Assembly: GCF_963169125.1 (NCBI RefSeq)
Contig: NC_084795.1
Location: 256,923,042 to 256,987,041 of the forward strand
Length of the DNA stretch: 64,000 bases
DNA from: Humulus lupulus
Taxonomy: Eukaryota > Streptophyta > Magnoliopsida > Rosales > Cannabaceae
Direction: 5' to 3'
Part shown: positions 35,562-48,165 of the stretch, in pieces
How the letters are laid out: each line of letters starts with the position of its first letter
Position numbering within the stretch: the stretch's first letter is position 1
Position numbers and translations under genes: made by a program
Notes under the pieces: model-generated
What the model was told of the DNA's origin: nothing
Database searches by the model: none
The model's input: only the letters and a program-made list of their open reading frames with translations

Positions 35562-35891
35562 CTAATTCAATGGCAGATACTTACTCCAAGATCCACCGAA
35601 ATCCAGTACACATGCCCTCAGCATGTCCTCCAAAATCTGGATCGTCCTCTCAGATTGTCCATCTGTCTGAGGATGATAAGTTGTACTGAACTTCAGCTGT
35701 GTCCCCATGGCTGTCTGTAAACTCTTCCAAAACTTGGAAGTAAAAGTGGGGTCCCGATCTGACACGATCGACCTAGGTGCACCATGGAGCCGCACGATCT
35801 CTCTCACATAGAGATCTGCATACTGATCAACTGTATATGTAGTCCTCACTGGCAAAAAGTGAGCTGACTTGGTGTAGCGATCCACTATCAC
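35562..35891 (-). pseudogene. integrase catalytic core, element B
   Basis: 109 codons between two UAG stops. It contains [28 protein letters not shown] (second catalytic D) and [14 protein letters not shown] (catalytic E). It ends with KYLPLN and a UAG at 35562-35564. The first catalytic D (MDFVVGLP) lies in the preceding segment, so the D-D-E set is complete but split by the UAG at 35892-35894. Confidence 0.9.
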
Positions 35892-36557
35892 CTAAATGGA
35901 ATCATACTGACCAGTAGTCCTGGGTAAGCCCACCACAAAGTCCATTGTGATGTCTTCCCACTTCCACTCTGGAATATCCAGAGGCTGCAGTGACCCTGCC
36001 GGCCTCTGATGCTCAGCCTTGACCTGTTGACATGTCAAACACCTAGCTACATACTCCACTACATCTCTCTTCATCCCCGGCCACCAATATAACGATCTCA
36101 CATCCTGGTACATCTTCGTGGTGCCTGGATGCAAAGAGTAAGGTGTAGTATGAGATTCATCCAGAATCTCTCGCCTCAATGCAGTGTCTAATGGAACACA
36201 TATCCGCCCATTGTATCTCAACAAACCTACCTCAGACACTGTATAATCTCTGGATGCTCCAGCCAGAACATCCTCTCTAATCTTGGTCAGCTGTGGCTCA
36301 CTCAACTGATCTTCTTTGATCCTCTGTAACAATGTAGACTGTAGCGTAATGTTAGCCAACTGGCCCACCAGCAACTCTATACCAGCTCTGGTCATATCAT
36401 CTGCTAACTCTCTGGCTATCAGCCTCATACCATGAATCTGCCCCGGACCCTTCCGGCTCAAGGCATCAGCTACCACATTGGCTTTCCCTGGGTGATACAA
36501 AATCTCACAATCATAGTCCTTCACTAACTCTAGCCAACGCCTTTGCCTCATATTCAA
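35892..36557 (-). pseudogene. RNase H end and integrase N-terminus, element B
   Basis: 221 codons. It begins [20 protein letters not shown], the last part of RNase H. Then come VVADALSRK, the zinc-binding N-terminus of integrase (HTTPYSLHPG, CLTCQQVKAEHQRP) and the start of the core with MDFVVGLPRT. It ends at a UAG at 35892-35894 that replaces the codon before VIVDRYTK; element E1 has a glycine codon at that place. Confidence 0.9.
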
Positions 36558-36563
36558 GTCTTT

Positions 36564-39476
36564 CTAGGTGAAGAAGTATTTCAGGCTCTTGTGGTCTGTA
36601 TAGATCTCACATTTCTCTCCATAGAGATAGTGCCTCCATATCTTTAAGGCAAAAACCACAGCTGCCAACTCCAGATCATGAGTAGGATATCTCCTTTCAT
36701 ACTCCTTCAGCTGCCGAGAAGCAAAAGCTATAACCTTCTCTGATTGCATCAAAACACAGCCCAAACCCTGATGAGAAGCATCACAGTAAATCACAAACTT
36801 CTCCTGATCTGTCGAAAGACTCAGAATCGGAGCTGTAATCAACCTCTGCTTCAGTTCCTGGAAGCTGTTCTCACACTTATCTGACCACACAAACTTCTGG
36901 CTCTTGCATGTCAGCTCAGTCATAGCACTAGCAATCTTCGAGAACCCTTCCATGAACCGCCTGTAATAACCTGCCAACCCAAGGAAACTTCTAACCTCAG
37001 AAGCATTCTTTGGCCTTGGCCAATCTCTGACCGCTTCGATCTTTGCTGGATCTACCTTAATCCCCTTCTTACTGACAATATGTCCAAGAAAGGATACATG
37101 AGACAACCAGAACTCACACTTCTTGAACTTTGCAAACAATCTGTGTTCTCTTAGTTTCTGTAGAACCAACCTCAGATGCTGCTCATGTTCTAACTCAGTC
37201 TGAGAATACACCAGAATATCATCAATGAAGACGATCACAAACTGGTCTAAGTAATCCCTGAACACTCTATTCATCATATCCATGAAAGCAGCAGGGGCAT
37301 TAGTCAATCCAAATGACATAACTAGAAACTCATAATGCCCATACCTAGTACGAAAAGCAGTCTTCGGTATATCTCCCTCCTTAACCCTCAACTGATGATA
37401 ACCAAAACGAAGGTCGATCTTAGAGAATACCTTCATACCTTGCAACTGATCGAACAGATCATCTATCCTTGGCAAAGGATACTTATTCTTAATTGTCAAC
37501 TTATTCAGTTCCCTGTAATCTATACACATTCTCAGAGAACCATCTTTCTTCTTTACAAACAGAACTGGCGCACCCCAGGGTGAGAAACTAGGTCTAATGA
37601 AACCCATATCCAGCAGCTCTTGCAACTGCACTTTCAATACTTTCAACTCATCTGGGACCATTCTGTATGGTGCTCTAGACACTGGCTCCGTCCCTAGTGC
37701 CAATTCTATAACAAACTCAATCTCCCTGTGTGGTGGCAATCCTGGCAAATCTTCAGGAAACACATCCAGAAACTCACATACAAGTCTAGTATCCTCTGGT
37801 CTCACTGGCATGACCTGAGTGGTGTCAACCACAATGGCTAAGAATCCAATGCATCCTCTCTGCAAAAGATCCCTGGCCCTCAACACAGAAATCATAGGAA
37901 CACGAGGTCCATGCACAGTTCCAACAAACACAAAAGGATCCTCACCTTCAGGCTCAAAGGTGACCATCTTCCTTCTGCAGTCAACTGTTGCCCCATACTT
38001 TGCCAACCAATCCATACCCAATATCATATCAAAGTCAGTCATAACTAACTCTATCAAGTCCACTGACAACTCTCTGCCCTCCACTGTCACTGGCAAAGAT
38101 CTGACCCACCTTCTGGACACCACTATCTCTCCAGTGGGTAACAAATTACCAAACCCCACAGCATAAAAATCACAAGGTCTACACAACCTATCAATAATGC
38201 TACTAGCAACAAAGGAATGCGTAGCACCAGAATCAATTAACACATGATAAGGGGTTCCTGCACTAAGAAGCTGACCTGTAACAACTGAGGGGGAAGCCTC
38301 AGCTTCTGCTTGAGTCAACGTGAACACTCGAACTGGGGTCGAGCTGTCCACCTTTCTGGGTTCTTCTTTCCCTATCTGAGGCCAATCTTTCTTAAGGTGA
38401 CCCACTACTCCACACAAAAAGCAGGACTTTGCCCTACACTCCCCCAAATGGCGCTTCTTGCACTTAGGGCATTCAGGACGAGTCTTCCAGGCTTCACTGC
38501 TTCCAGGACGACCTACTGTAACACCACGAGGTCTCCTGTCAGAACCTGGAACTGAGAAGGTATCAGGAACCTTCCTCTTCTGATCACTGGGGCCAACACC
38601 CCTACCATAACCGACAAATGGAGGAACTGTCCTCCTGAAATCCTTTCTGGCTGCATTGTCACGCCAGATCTTAATCTCCGCACTCTCAGCTGTGAGTGCC
38701 TTCTCCACCACCTGTGCATAAGTAGTGAATCCTGCTACAGTGGTGATGTGAACGTCACGGGCTAACCTGGGCTGTAGCCCCTGGAGAAATCTCTCTCTCC
38801 TGGTCCCATCAGTGGGCACCAGCTCTTTGGCAAACTTTGCCAAACGGTCAAACTTTAAGGCATATTCAGTAACTGATAAGCTTCCCTGCAATAGCCTCAT
38901 AAAATCATCGGCTTTCGCCGCTCTTATAGCATCATTATAGTATTTCTCATTAAACAAGGCCTGAAACTCCTCCCAACTCAGGAGATTAACATCCTTGGTC
39001 TGGCCAACCACTTCCCACCAAATCCGGGCATCTTCCCGAAACATATAGGCAGCACAGGCTACCCTCTCATTACCAACTACCCTCATAAAGTCAAGCATAG
39101 TGGTAAGCATGCTCATCCATTGCTCAGCTTTGATAGGATCAGCGCTGCCTTCAAACACTGGAGGTTGCTGTTTCCTGAACCGCTCATAAAGAGGTTGCAA
39201 TCTGTTTTCAACCCCAGGCTGCTGCCCAATAACTGGCACTGACACAGAAGGTGCCTCTGATACATTAACCACTGCAGGCACTTGTTGCTGCCTCAGGAGA
39301 CGAAGCTCCTCTCCCTGTTTCAACACTATAGCCTGCAAATCATTAAACAACTGCTGCCAGTTTGCAGGTGCTGGCTGTGGAATCTGGGATTGGTCATTCT
39401 CTTGACCCTGACTATTGTCATTATTCTGACCCTGACCACTCTGGCCAGCTGTAGTGTCTGTCTGTTCTGGGTTCAT
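36564..39476 (-). CDS. gag, protease, RT and RNase H of element B (970 codons open)
   Basis: The start at 39476 ([17 protein letters not shown]) fits the position after the leader. Order with rough residues: gag capsid 90-270; zinc knuckle [14 protein letters not shown] near 350, whose fourth cysteine is tryptophan; protease [10 protein letters not shown] near 410; RT with [20 protein letters not shown] near 630 and FIDDILVYS near 745; RNase H with [10 protein letters not shown] near 885 and [11 protein letters not shown] at the end. A UAG (36564-36566) stands where E1 has CAG. All catalytic motifs of protease, RT and RNase H are intact, so with stop readthrough or a fixed copy these enzymes would be expected to work in virus-like particles. 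Confidence 0.95.
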   Translation of the reverse strand: MNPEQTDTTAGQSGQGQNNDNSQGQENDQSQIPQPAPANWQQLFNDLQAIVLKQGEELRLLRQQQVPAVVNVSEAPSVSVPVIGQQPGVENRLQPLYERFRKQQPPVFEGSADPIKAEQWMSMLTTMLDFMRVVGNERVACAAYMFREDARIWWEVVGQTKDVNLLSWEEFQALFNEKYYNDAIRAAKADDFMRLLQGSLSVTEYALKFDRLAKFAKELVPTDGTRRERFLQGLQPRLARDVHITTVAGFTTYAQVVEKALTAESAEIKIWRDNAARKDFRRTVPPFVGYGRGVGPSDQKRKVPDTFSVPGSDRRPRGVTVGRPGSSEAWKTRPECPKCKKRHLGECRAKSCFLCGVVGHLKKDWPQIGKEEPRKVDSSTPVRVFTLTQAEAEASPSVVTGQLLSAGTPYHVLIDSGATHSFVASSIIDRLCRPCDFYAVGFGNLLPTGEIVVSRRWVRSLPVTVEGRELSVDLIELVMTDFDMILGMDWLAKYGATVDCRRKMVTFEPEGEDPFVFVGTVHGPRVPMISVLRARDLLQRGCIGFLAIVVDTTQVMPVRPEDTRLVCEFLDVFPEDLPGLPPHREIEFVIELALGTEPVSRAPYRMVPDELKVLKVQLQELLDMGFIRPSFSPWGAPVLFVKKKDGSLRMCIDYRELNKLTIKNKYPLPRIDDLFDQLQGMKVFSKIDLRFGYHQLRVKEGDIPKTAFRTRYGHYEFLVMSFGLTNAPAAFMDMMNRVFRDYLDQFVIVFIDDILVYSQTELEHEQHLRLVLQKLREHRLFAKFKKCEFWLSHVSFLGHIVSKKGIKVDPAKIEAVRDWPRPKNASEVRSFLGLAGYYRRFMEGFSKIASAMTELTCKSQKFVWSDKCENSFQELKQRLITAPILSLSTDQEKFVIYCDASHQGLGCVLMQSEKVIAFASRQLKEYERRYPTHDLELAAVVFALKIWRHYLYGEKCEIYTDHKSLKYFFT

Positions 39477-39813
39477 TCTGTCACTGATACCTTACTGAAA
39501 CAACAATCAATACGGCCGGTCAGGTAGTCATAACTAAACCTCTTGCCGCCTCACGGTCCAAGAACAAGTAGACAATTATCATATTCCACAGTCATTCCAT
39601 ATGCACAAGCAGATACATGTTTATGGCACTCAGCACTCAGCATGTATCACATAATAGTTCATAATATCTCATGCATACAGGTAAAGCATTTGCACCACAT
39701 TTAGGCAGTTATGCACATAACTACATAAAGAGTTACCAAACCAAGAGTCGAGCTTGACTTCAGTGATGTGTGTACATGCCCAACCAGTCTACAGGAACCT
39801 TAACCTTGGCATT
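39477..39813 (-). other. untranslated leader of element B
   Basis: 337 bp between PBS and gag start, non-coding, similar to the leaders of A, C, D and E1. Confidence 0.85.
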
Positions 39814-39825
39814 GCTCTGATACCA
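39814..39825 (-). other. primer binding site of element B (initiator tRNA-Met)
   Basis: The minus strand reads TGGTATCAGAGC, a perfect 12-base match to the tRNA-Met type primer site, three bases inside the LTR. Confidence 0.95.
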
Positions 39826-39828
39826 AGT

Positions 39829-42148
39829 TGTAACGCCCTGGCTACCCCAGAACAGTTACGGTGAACGGTGGACCAGAAATTTGACTCATTGCTTGAGTCC
39901 TTTGGTCAAAAACGTGCTCTAAGTATGATTAACAGGTTAAGGTACAAAACCAATAAAAAGGAAATGGAGATTTTATTACAAACTGCTCTGCAGAGCTAAA
40001 CAAAACATTTACAAGTGGTTCTCAGTACAAAATGGTCACTATAGTTGTAAAGTTACAGTTCCGCCGACCTAAGCGGCAAAAATAGGGTAAACCCTCTAGT
40101 TCCTCTGAGAACACCTTGGCCGTGGTGGTTAAGCGGCCGCATATGTACACAACACCACATCAGCTCCCCACTCAAGGCTAGGTGAGCTTTTCTTTCCCTT
40201 TACCTGCACCACATAGCACCCATGAGCCAAAGCCCAGCAAGAAAACATAACATTCCTCATAAACATTATCACATGATTATCATTATAAACATACTGAACA
40301 TAAAGCTTTCAACAAGCAAATGAACATCACATGATTTAAGCGGGAGAGTGGCTGTTAGGTAAGCCACTAGCCTCCAAGCTCTCTTTTCTAGCGAGAGAGT
40401 GGCTGATAGGAAAGCCACTAGCCTTCAAGCTCTGTTTTCTAGCAAGAGAGTGGCTGATAGGTAAGCCACTAGCCTTCAAGCTCTGTTTTCTAGCAAGAGA
40501 GTGGCTGATAGGTATGCCACTATCCTTCAAGCTCTGTTTTGTAGCGGGAGAGTGGCTGATAGGTTAGCCACTAGCCTCCAGGCTCTGTTTGTTCATCGAC
40601 CCTCAGGGTCGGTCAGGCATTAATGCTCCTTGAGTCATTCAATGCTAATGGTCGATTAGATCTAATCTCTGTTGGCTTGCGTGTTTCACGCTAAGGCCGT
40701 TCTGACAAGTAAGTCAGCGCTTCCTGACCTGTGTCCAGTAACACTGCCGAGCCTGACAAGTAAGTCACAGCCTCACAACTGATACTAACACCTTTGTCGA
40801 TTCTGTATCCAATCCATGTCCATATTTATACAATCAACATGCCTCACAAATATCCATGCATGTCACACTTTGGGTGCAGTTTTCTTACCTTTGATTCGAG
40901 CTAGAATGAGCAAAAGAACAACCTTTGAGAACAGTTTAGCTTTTAGTCCTTTAGCGGTTACCTAATCACAACACATTTGGGATACCATTAATAATCAAGA
41001 TAATCAAGGGTCTCAAACCATAATCTAACCTCCAAGAGATCAATCCAAGCTAATCCAAGTACCAAGGACACTCCCGAGGCCTAAAACTAGGTTTCCGGGG
41101 TCAAAACGAGCAAACGGGGCAAAAACAGGGCAAGGGCTGCGACCCTAGCACCTTGGGCCGCGGCCCCCAGGGCGCCCTTTATCAAGGGCCGCGGCACCCA
41201 ACAGGCACAAGGCCTCCACCTGCTTCTTCAAAGAAGGGTCGCGGCGCCTCAAGAACAGGGCCGCGGTGCTCCACCCTGGGCCATTCCCAACCGCGTTTCT
41301 AACACTCCAAAGCCTCCAAAATCATCCCTAAACATTCCCCAATCATCAAAACAAAGTTCCCAAGCTTCCCCATGCATCAAAACTCTCAAAACTCAAGGCT
41401 CGAACGAACCGAAAACTCAACATTTCACAAAATCAATTCAAAGCTTAGAAACTCGGAAAAACTCAAAACTTAAACTTCGATTACCTTCAATTGGGTTGTT
41501 TTCTGTCGAATCCTTCGGTTAAGAAGCTTCTAATCTTCCCTAGGATCGCTATGCCTCGATCCTCACTTGATTCCGACTCCTAGAACTCAAGATTTCGTCA
41601 AAAAGGCTTAAACGGTAAAACGAACTTTGAAAAGGGAGAACGGAAGGTTTCCTTATCGTATGTTCTATCTGATAAGCTACTTCAACCTTAAGTAACCTCA
41701 AATAAAACCTAATGCTCGGGGTCCCGAAAACACCCCCGGGGACATTATAGTCAAAACCTCCGAAATTCCACCCTGATCTCAAATATTTCCAATTTATCAT
41801 CAAATGAACATTTCTATTACCCCAAAATTGACCCTATTATGGTAAAACCGCTAATCCACTAAAAATAACCATCTCATGTTGCTTAGCTCGAATATATCTC
41901 CATAATAATAGAATCTCATTCACAAATCAAGTTATGCACCCAAATACACAAATTACCCTCAACGGGCCAAATTATCATCATACCCCGGTAATTGTAAATA
42001 TGGACTCATATGCATGCATTTCACATCATATCATAATATAATCAACATATACATGCATTTAATCGATTAATAACATAATTAAGCAAGTATGGCCCTCGCG
42101 GCCTACTATTCATGCCGTTAAACTCATCGGGGAATTTGGGGCATTACA
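39829..42148 (-). repeat. 5' LTR of element B (2,320 bp)
   Basis: TGTAACGCCC...GGGGCATTACA, equal in length to the 3' LTR. Tandem repeat at 40340-40594; palindrome GGGCCGCGGCCC at 41155-41166. Confidence 0.95.
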
Positions 42149-42153
42149 AAAAA

Positions 42154-43807
42154 TATGATTATATGTTCAATAATAAGTTAGTCCTAAGATTAGTCAGTGC
42201 AAAGGATTTACACTGACTTTCCAATCTACGATATGATCTACTTACACATCGTAGTGTTATGTTCATTCCAGAACATTAGCAAAGTAGATAAGATCAGATG
42301 TATTTGTTACATCGAACTGGACCGATATTGACAATAGATAGGATAAGTAAACATACCGTTATTATCTATTATATTCATATCATATATTTGACCATAGGTC
42401 AATTCAATCTCAATTTTGAGTGGTTAGTATTCTAACTGATTGTATTATTTGAGTTCTTTGACTTGTTCGTTACCAGCTTACCCTACGGACTAGCCCATAC
42501 TTACATCTTGGAAACTCGGTAGTATAATTGAGTGGGAGTGTTAGTCATAGATATGAACATCTATAGCTTCTGATGAAGAAGTGAACGATAGTTTCCTTTT
42601 AGTTTGGTTCAAGGTGCTAAATGATAGAGATCTCATTTCAGTAATTAATATTAGTTTGCTGAAATATCATTTACAAGGAACTAAGTGTTTTAAGGATAAA
42701 ATACAATGAAGGGTAAAATGGTATTTTAGTCCCATCTCATTGTAGACCGTCTATTGAGGATTGAGTGACAATTATGGTTGTACCAATGGATAATTAATAA
42801 CGTATATATATTTCTTATAGAGCAGTCTATGAATTCAACAGTGCAATTCTGAGTCTTTAATGGAGTCACGAGGAATTAATAAGTTAGTAAATTTAGTTGT
42901 TAGGTTTATGATAACTTATTGAAGCTTGATTTCGTAGGCCCATGGTACCCAATCTACCTTGGATAAAATCATCTAGATAGTCTCAATTAATTGATTTAAT
43001 TATCATTTAGAATTATCAAAGTTGACCAGGTCAATTTTGGATAGTTTCACAGAGTTATACAATTTAGAGAAGAAACGAGAAATTAGGACAAATTTATTAA
43101 TTAAGATAAATTGGTATCTAAATTAATAAATAAGTTTAAATGAAGGTTCAAATTATAAATAATCAATTTGATAAAGGATTTGAATAATTATTTAATTAAT
43201 TAATCAATAGAAAATAATACAGGCCTTGATTTTAAGTTTGACTGGCTTATAATTAAATGAGAAATTTCACGGGCCTAAAGCCCATGATAATTTCAACCTA
43301 GGGCTGATTATTGGATGTTATTTTATTGCTTTTTTTTAATAATATAAGTAACCTAATTGAGTCTATAAAAGGAGAGCTAAGTGAGAGATGAAGATCACAA
43401 GTTTATAAGTTGAATCATAAGATCTATTAGGTTTTAGATTCTCTCTACTGCATAAGTCTTTTTCTAAGCCTTAATTTTTCTCTTCTATTCTTCTTCTCTC
43501 TGTATCTATCTCATGTGTTGAGAATTTCCCACCCTAGTCTAGGTGATTCTAAGGATACTTTGGAAGACTGTGAAGAAAATTGAAGAACGGTCCAGTTTCT
43601 TGGTAATACTCTGCGACAGAAAGGATACAAGGGTTAGAGAAACAGAAGGAATGACTCTTTGATTTAGCTGCATATAATGTAAGTGTTATTATCATTATTT
43701 CTCTTTGAATTCAATTTTAGAAATACGTTCTAGGTTTTCTCATATTAATTCGTTTAATATTAGATCTACATGAAAATAAACAAGATCCTGTATAAGTTTT
43801 CCCAACA
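42154..43807 (+). repeat. copia-type solo LTR, right part
   Basis: Continues 32342-32548 after element B and ends ...TTCCCAACA. The flanks aaggg (32337-32341) and aatgg (43808-43812) are a one-mismatch target duplication inside the integrase gene of element C, so this is a solo LTR and not a 5' LTR. Confidence 0.75.
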
Positions 43808-44590
43808 AATGGTTGGTATAAGAATCATCTAGAATCTCCACCTTGATGCCAACATCCATCAAAGCACACATCTGATCCTCATATCTTAACCTATCCATGT
43901 TAAAATAGCAGGGTTCTTAGCCATTCCTACAAAATCTTCTTTCTTTATTTCGTTGTTTGTGGAGGTATATCTGTCAATTATCAATCCCAGATTCTATATC
44001 AATCCTGGCCTTTTCCTCATCTGACTTTGTTGTGATCTGTTGCGAATCATACAACTACCATGCACCTTTCCAACTCAAGGCATCAACCTCCACATTAGTT
44101 TTCTCTGGGTAGTAAAGGATGTCACTGTGAGCCCTTCACCAGTTCCAACTAATGCTTTGTTTCGTGGTTAACCCCTAATGGTGACAAAACACTTTCACTT
44201 TTATGCTAGTGTATACACATCTTTCCCATAAGTGTTGTCATCTCACCCTAACCGTGACTATCTGACCTTACTATCAACTCATCGTCCTGTGTAAGACATC
44301 CATGTTCTTATTCCTTTAATCACTGTGAAGCATGAACAATCGCCTTTTCATTCTACACACGGGCACAACCTAACCCCTGACGCACCGCAATATGAACTCC
44401 TCATTTATAAAAAAGGACAGTATCCACTATAGCGTCCTCATATACCAGTCCACCACCTGCTTATACTGATACCTATGGCATGATAATCACCCTTATTTCA
44501 ACTTTTGAAACTCTGGTACGCAACTATCCATTCAGAAAAAATTTAGGTCCTTACATTACTTCAATAAAGGGTATGGCAGTCCTTGAACAT
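43808..44590 (-). pseudogene. integrase N-terminus and RNase H of element C
   Basis: Decayed, but collinear with B. 43829-43900 matches the region coding DESHTTPYSLH..., 44080-44160 the VVADALS / LYHPGK region, and 44340-44470 the RNase H around GLGCVL. Many stops and small indels. It is interrupted at 44590 by element D and goes on at 51142. Confidence 0.75.
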
Positions 44591-46774
44591 TGTAGCGTCC
44601 CAAATTTGCTAATAAGGCTTAGGGTCGTGATTAGTGTGCCGAGAGGACAATAATTAATTTAACTATGCTAATATGTGAATTCAATGATTATGTGATTAGA
44701 AATGCATGTTTAGGTGAATTAAATATGCATGTGGGCCCCATTTGGCTATTAGGGGCATATTTGTAATTTTATCTCGTTGAGGGCATAAATGTGATATATG
44801 TGTATATTGTGATTGATACCACAAGGGAGTGGTGATATATTTGTGATGCACGATTCGAGATAGTCCTAGGGAGCAGTTTAACTAAATAGTCACAACAGGG
44901 TTGGATACCCATCTTGGGAGGAGACTAGGGGTATTTTGGAACACAGTTGGTGTTTGGGATTTACCGGGTAACAAGTAGTAATTTAGCAATTATTTGGACA
45001 TGTTGGGATTAAATGGGGATTTATAGGAATACTCAAGGACTTAGCTGGATGTGGCAATGGACGAGATTGCATTTGGTGGCACTTGAGGATTAAGATAGGG
45101 TTAAGGGTATTTTGATCATTAGGCAACTAGGATACACTTAGGCTGTTGAGACTCTAGAATGAGTTAGAAGGAAAATTCTCAGCTCTCTTTCTCTCTCTCA
45201 TACTCGGCTCACTCTCCCTCTCTATGATGCTTGGAGATTTATTAAGAAACTTGAGGATCCCAGGCTAAGGAAGTGAAGGATTGAAGCTTTCTGTGGTTGG
45301 GGTTGGCTGAAAGTTAAACACATCTCAGAGGTAAGATCCTAAACCGAACCTTTTCTGCTGAATTCTGCCATGGATTGAAAGTTGCATGAGAATTATGCTT
45401 TAAATTTGATTTTGAGTGTTAGTGAGGATTAGGGAATTGTTTTTAAATGGTTAAGATACCTAGGGTTTAAATTGTTAAATGGTTAAGAAATCTAAGCTCA
45501 ATTCTGGGTTTAATTAGTGTTTAGGGAGTGAATTTCGGGTTTAGGCTCAAGGAAAATGTAGAAAAGAGGTTGAATTTCTGGGTTTAGGGGCTCGGGCCGC
45601 AGCCCTGTTCTTTAGGCGTCGCGGCCTATGTGCTCGAAGTGCAGGAGAAGGCTCTGGTTTCCCCAGGCGCCACGGCCCACGGGGAGAATGATGTGGCCCG
45701 CGTATTTCAGTAGAGAGAGTTCTGCTCTCTGACCGGGAAATGGAGGTTTTTAGACCGGGAACCGAAATGTTAAGGCTCGGGAAGGATCCTACTACCCGGA
45801 TTAGTAGAATCCAAGCTCCCGGAGGCTAGATTAATATTCTGAAGTTATTTGTTGGCTCAAGGCTTGATGGATGGTTATTATGAATGCGTTGTGACTAGGT
45901 TTTCAATGAGGCTCGGATTAGGGGGCTATGCTAGGGATCGCATTGACATATCAGCTCGGACACAGGTAAGAAAACTGTTGTACCTGTAGAGCAGGGCATG
46001 ACCCTATTGTTTATGTTTCAGGGCACGACCCTATTGTTTATGCTTAATATATATTGTGGATATCTGTGATTATTATGCTATGTTATGCATGTTTTTGAGT
46101 GAACGGCGAAGGCTGGGAACGGAGAAGGCCGAGAACGACAAGAAGCCGGGTACAGCAAGGGGCCAGTATTAGCGTTGAGCATGCTAAGTGCAAGACATTA
46201 GGGCAAAACCCTCCTAGAGTTTTGTATCCACCCTCTCGGTGAAGACCGCGAACCTAGGGCCTGGTAAAGTTCCTAGGACAGTGTAGGGCACTATGTGTTT
46301 TTCTCGTTGGCTGTTTTATTGGATATTGTGAATGGATATGTTATATGTTGGGTTTTCTTGCTGGGCTTCGGCTCATGGGTGCTCTATGGTGCAGGTAAGG
46401 GCAAAGGGAAGGTCGACCAACCATGAGTACGGAGAGCGTGGTGCGACGAGTACATGTTCGGCCTACCTGGCTGCCACGACCAGGGTTATTTTTGGGAAAA
46501 GTCCTGTGTTGACTTGTTTTGTCGCCTAGGACGACTGTACTTATACTTTTGAGTTATAATACATTCTCTAAACAGTTTTTTGGGATCCCAACTGTATAAC
46601 TTTTTATGATTTTAATGAATGTCCAAATTTTTATAATTAATGTCGCTAAATGGGTTTAATTTCAATTTAGTCACACGTTTAACCTCAAACATCGATTAGC
46701 GAACTAATGGCACCTTTTTAACTCACATAGTAACGACTCACATAGTAACGACTCTAAGGAAGTAGGTCGTTACA
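44591..46774 (+). repeat. 5' LTR of element D (2,184 bp)
   Basis: TGTAGCGTCCC...GGTCGTTACA. It includes two 27-bp units with GGGCA(T/C)GACCCTATTG near 46000, a GC block with GCGTCGCGGCC near 45617, and the AGTAACGACTC duplication at 46732-46755. Confidence 0.9.
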
Positions 46775-46777
46775 ACT

Positions 46778-46790
46778 TGGTATTAGAGTG
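46778..46790 (+). other. primer binding site of element D
   Basis: TGGTATTAGAGTG, a mutated initiator tRNA-Met site, three bases after the LTR. Confidence 0.8.
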
Positions 46791-47070
46791 TGCCAAGGTT
46801 TATGGTTACTAGAGATCGACTGAACATGTAAGCTCACTGCCAGTGACAAGCTCGACTCAGGGTTGGTTGGGATTTTATGAATTATATGCTTAATTGCTTG
46901 TTTAAGTGCCCTGTTTGCCTGAATATATAGATGTTAGGGCATGGCCCCTTCATTGTTATATGATATGTGGACTTGTTGGTTATATTTGATTGAGGATATT
47001 GGGAAGTGATTTTGGATGTTGTGATCATGTCTGATGTGCGGCGTCATTGATTTCAGGCATATTGTAGTAA

Positions 47071-48165
47071 TGCTTCGGCGATCAATCAGACTCCGCGACA
47101 ATAGGGCCGGGGATGACAACCAGGGTCAGGATTCTCCACCTGCCCCACCAAATTGGAAACATTTATTTGCTAAGATGGAAGCTAGACTTCATCGAAAAGA
47201 GGAAGAACTTCGACAGTTGAGGCAGCATGCCCCTCCTCGGGACATTGGGCTACAGGTTCTACAGGCTATGGCGCCAGTGCCAGCCCAGCTTGCTATGGAA
47301 AATAGGTGGGAACCTTTGTACGAGAAGTTTAGGAAGCATCATCCTCCCACCTTCGACGGTGGCCCAGACCCACTACGAGTGGAGCAGTGGATGAACATGA
47401 TTTCTTCCATCCTGGATTTCATGAGGGTGGATGGGAATGAGAGAGTAGCCTACGCCAGCTACATGTTGAGAGAAGATGCCCACATTTGGTGGGATGTTGT
47501 GTCTTAGAGAAGGAATGTGGCAGTCATGACTTAAGAAGAATTCAAAAACATTTTTAATGAGAAGTATTATAGTGTCACAGTCCGAGCTGTGAAGGTTGAT
47601 GAGTTTACAAACCTCACTCAGAACCGGATGATGGTTACCAAGTATGCTTTGAAGTTTGACTTGTTAGCGAAATTCGCGCCGGATTTGGTGCCTACTAACA
47701 TGGCACGGAGAGAGATATTTATGTGAGGATTGAATGTTATGATCTCCTGTGACAGTAAGATAACTTTGGATCCAAGAACTACCACATATGCATAGGTAGT
47801 TGAGAAGGCCCTTACAGCTGAGGGGGTCGAGGATCAGATTTGGCGAGAGGGCACTGCTAGGCGCGATGCTCGGAGGATGGTGCCTCCTTTTACTGGATCT
47901 AGCTGGGGTATTGGCCCCAGTGAACGAAAGAGAAAGGCCCCAGATTCTTTTGTTCTTCCTAGCTCAGATAGGAGGGCACGGGGTGCTATCAGTGGCCGTC
48001 AGGGAAGGGGAGACTGCTGGAGGAGTTTCCCAGTGTGTCCTCGGTGTAAACGACGACATCAGGGAGAGTCCAGGATCAGGGCCTGCTTTACTTGTGAGAG
48101 CATTAGTCACCTAAGGAAGGACCAAAGCAGAGCAGCAGCCTCACTCTTGCCAAAGTATTTACCTT
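47071..48165 (+). pseudogene. gag of element D
   Basis: The likely start at 47071 gives MLRRSIRLRDNRAGDDN. It is open through WEPLYEKFRKHHPPTFDGG and EDAHIWWDVVS to a stop at 47505. The same frame then carries more stops (near 47532 and 47724) before a proline/arginine-rich part. The knuckle reads CFTCESISHLRKD with the final cysteine lost in a small deletion. The upstream ATG at 47034 is open too but lies in the leader. Confidence 0.85.

Larger units (their letters stand above)
32549..42148 (-). mobile_element. Tekay-type Ty3/gypsy element B, full length (9,600 bp)
   Basis: The best-preserved element of the window. Two LTRs of exactly 2,320 bp flank a 4,960-bp interior. TSD aaaaa lies at 32544-32548 and 42149-42153. 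PPT and PBS are intact, and a single gag-pol frame (39476 to 34905, 1,523 codons plus the final stop) is broken only by three UAG codons. By eye the LTRs differ at roughly 35-40 of 2,320 sites, with no indel. The integrase ends in a chromodomain-like region, which together with LTRs over 2 kb and the tRNA-Met primer site places it in the Tekay/Del chromovirus lineage. Confidence 0.95.

Noticed and set aside
43808..43825. Primer-site-like sequence (tggttggtataagaatc) just after the copia-type LTR, suggesting a 5' LTR
   Set aside because: The stretch is collinear with the integrase codons of element C (the DESHTTPYS region), and the LTR has a near-matching target duplication. It is a solo LTR in C.
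47800..48114. 104-codon plus-strand frame (MRRPLQLRGSRIRF...)
   Set aside because: It overlaps the gag frame of element D, which carries the zinc knuckle, in another frame. It is a shadow.
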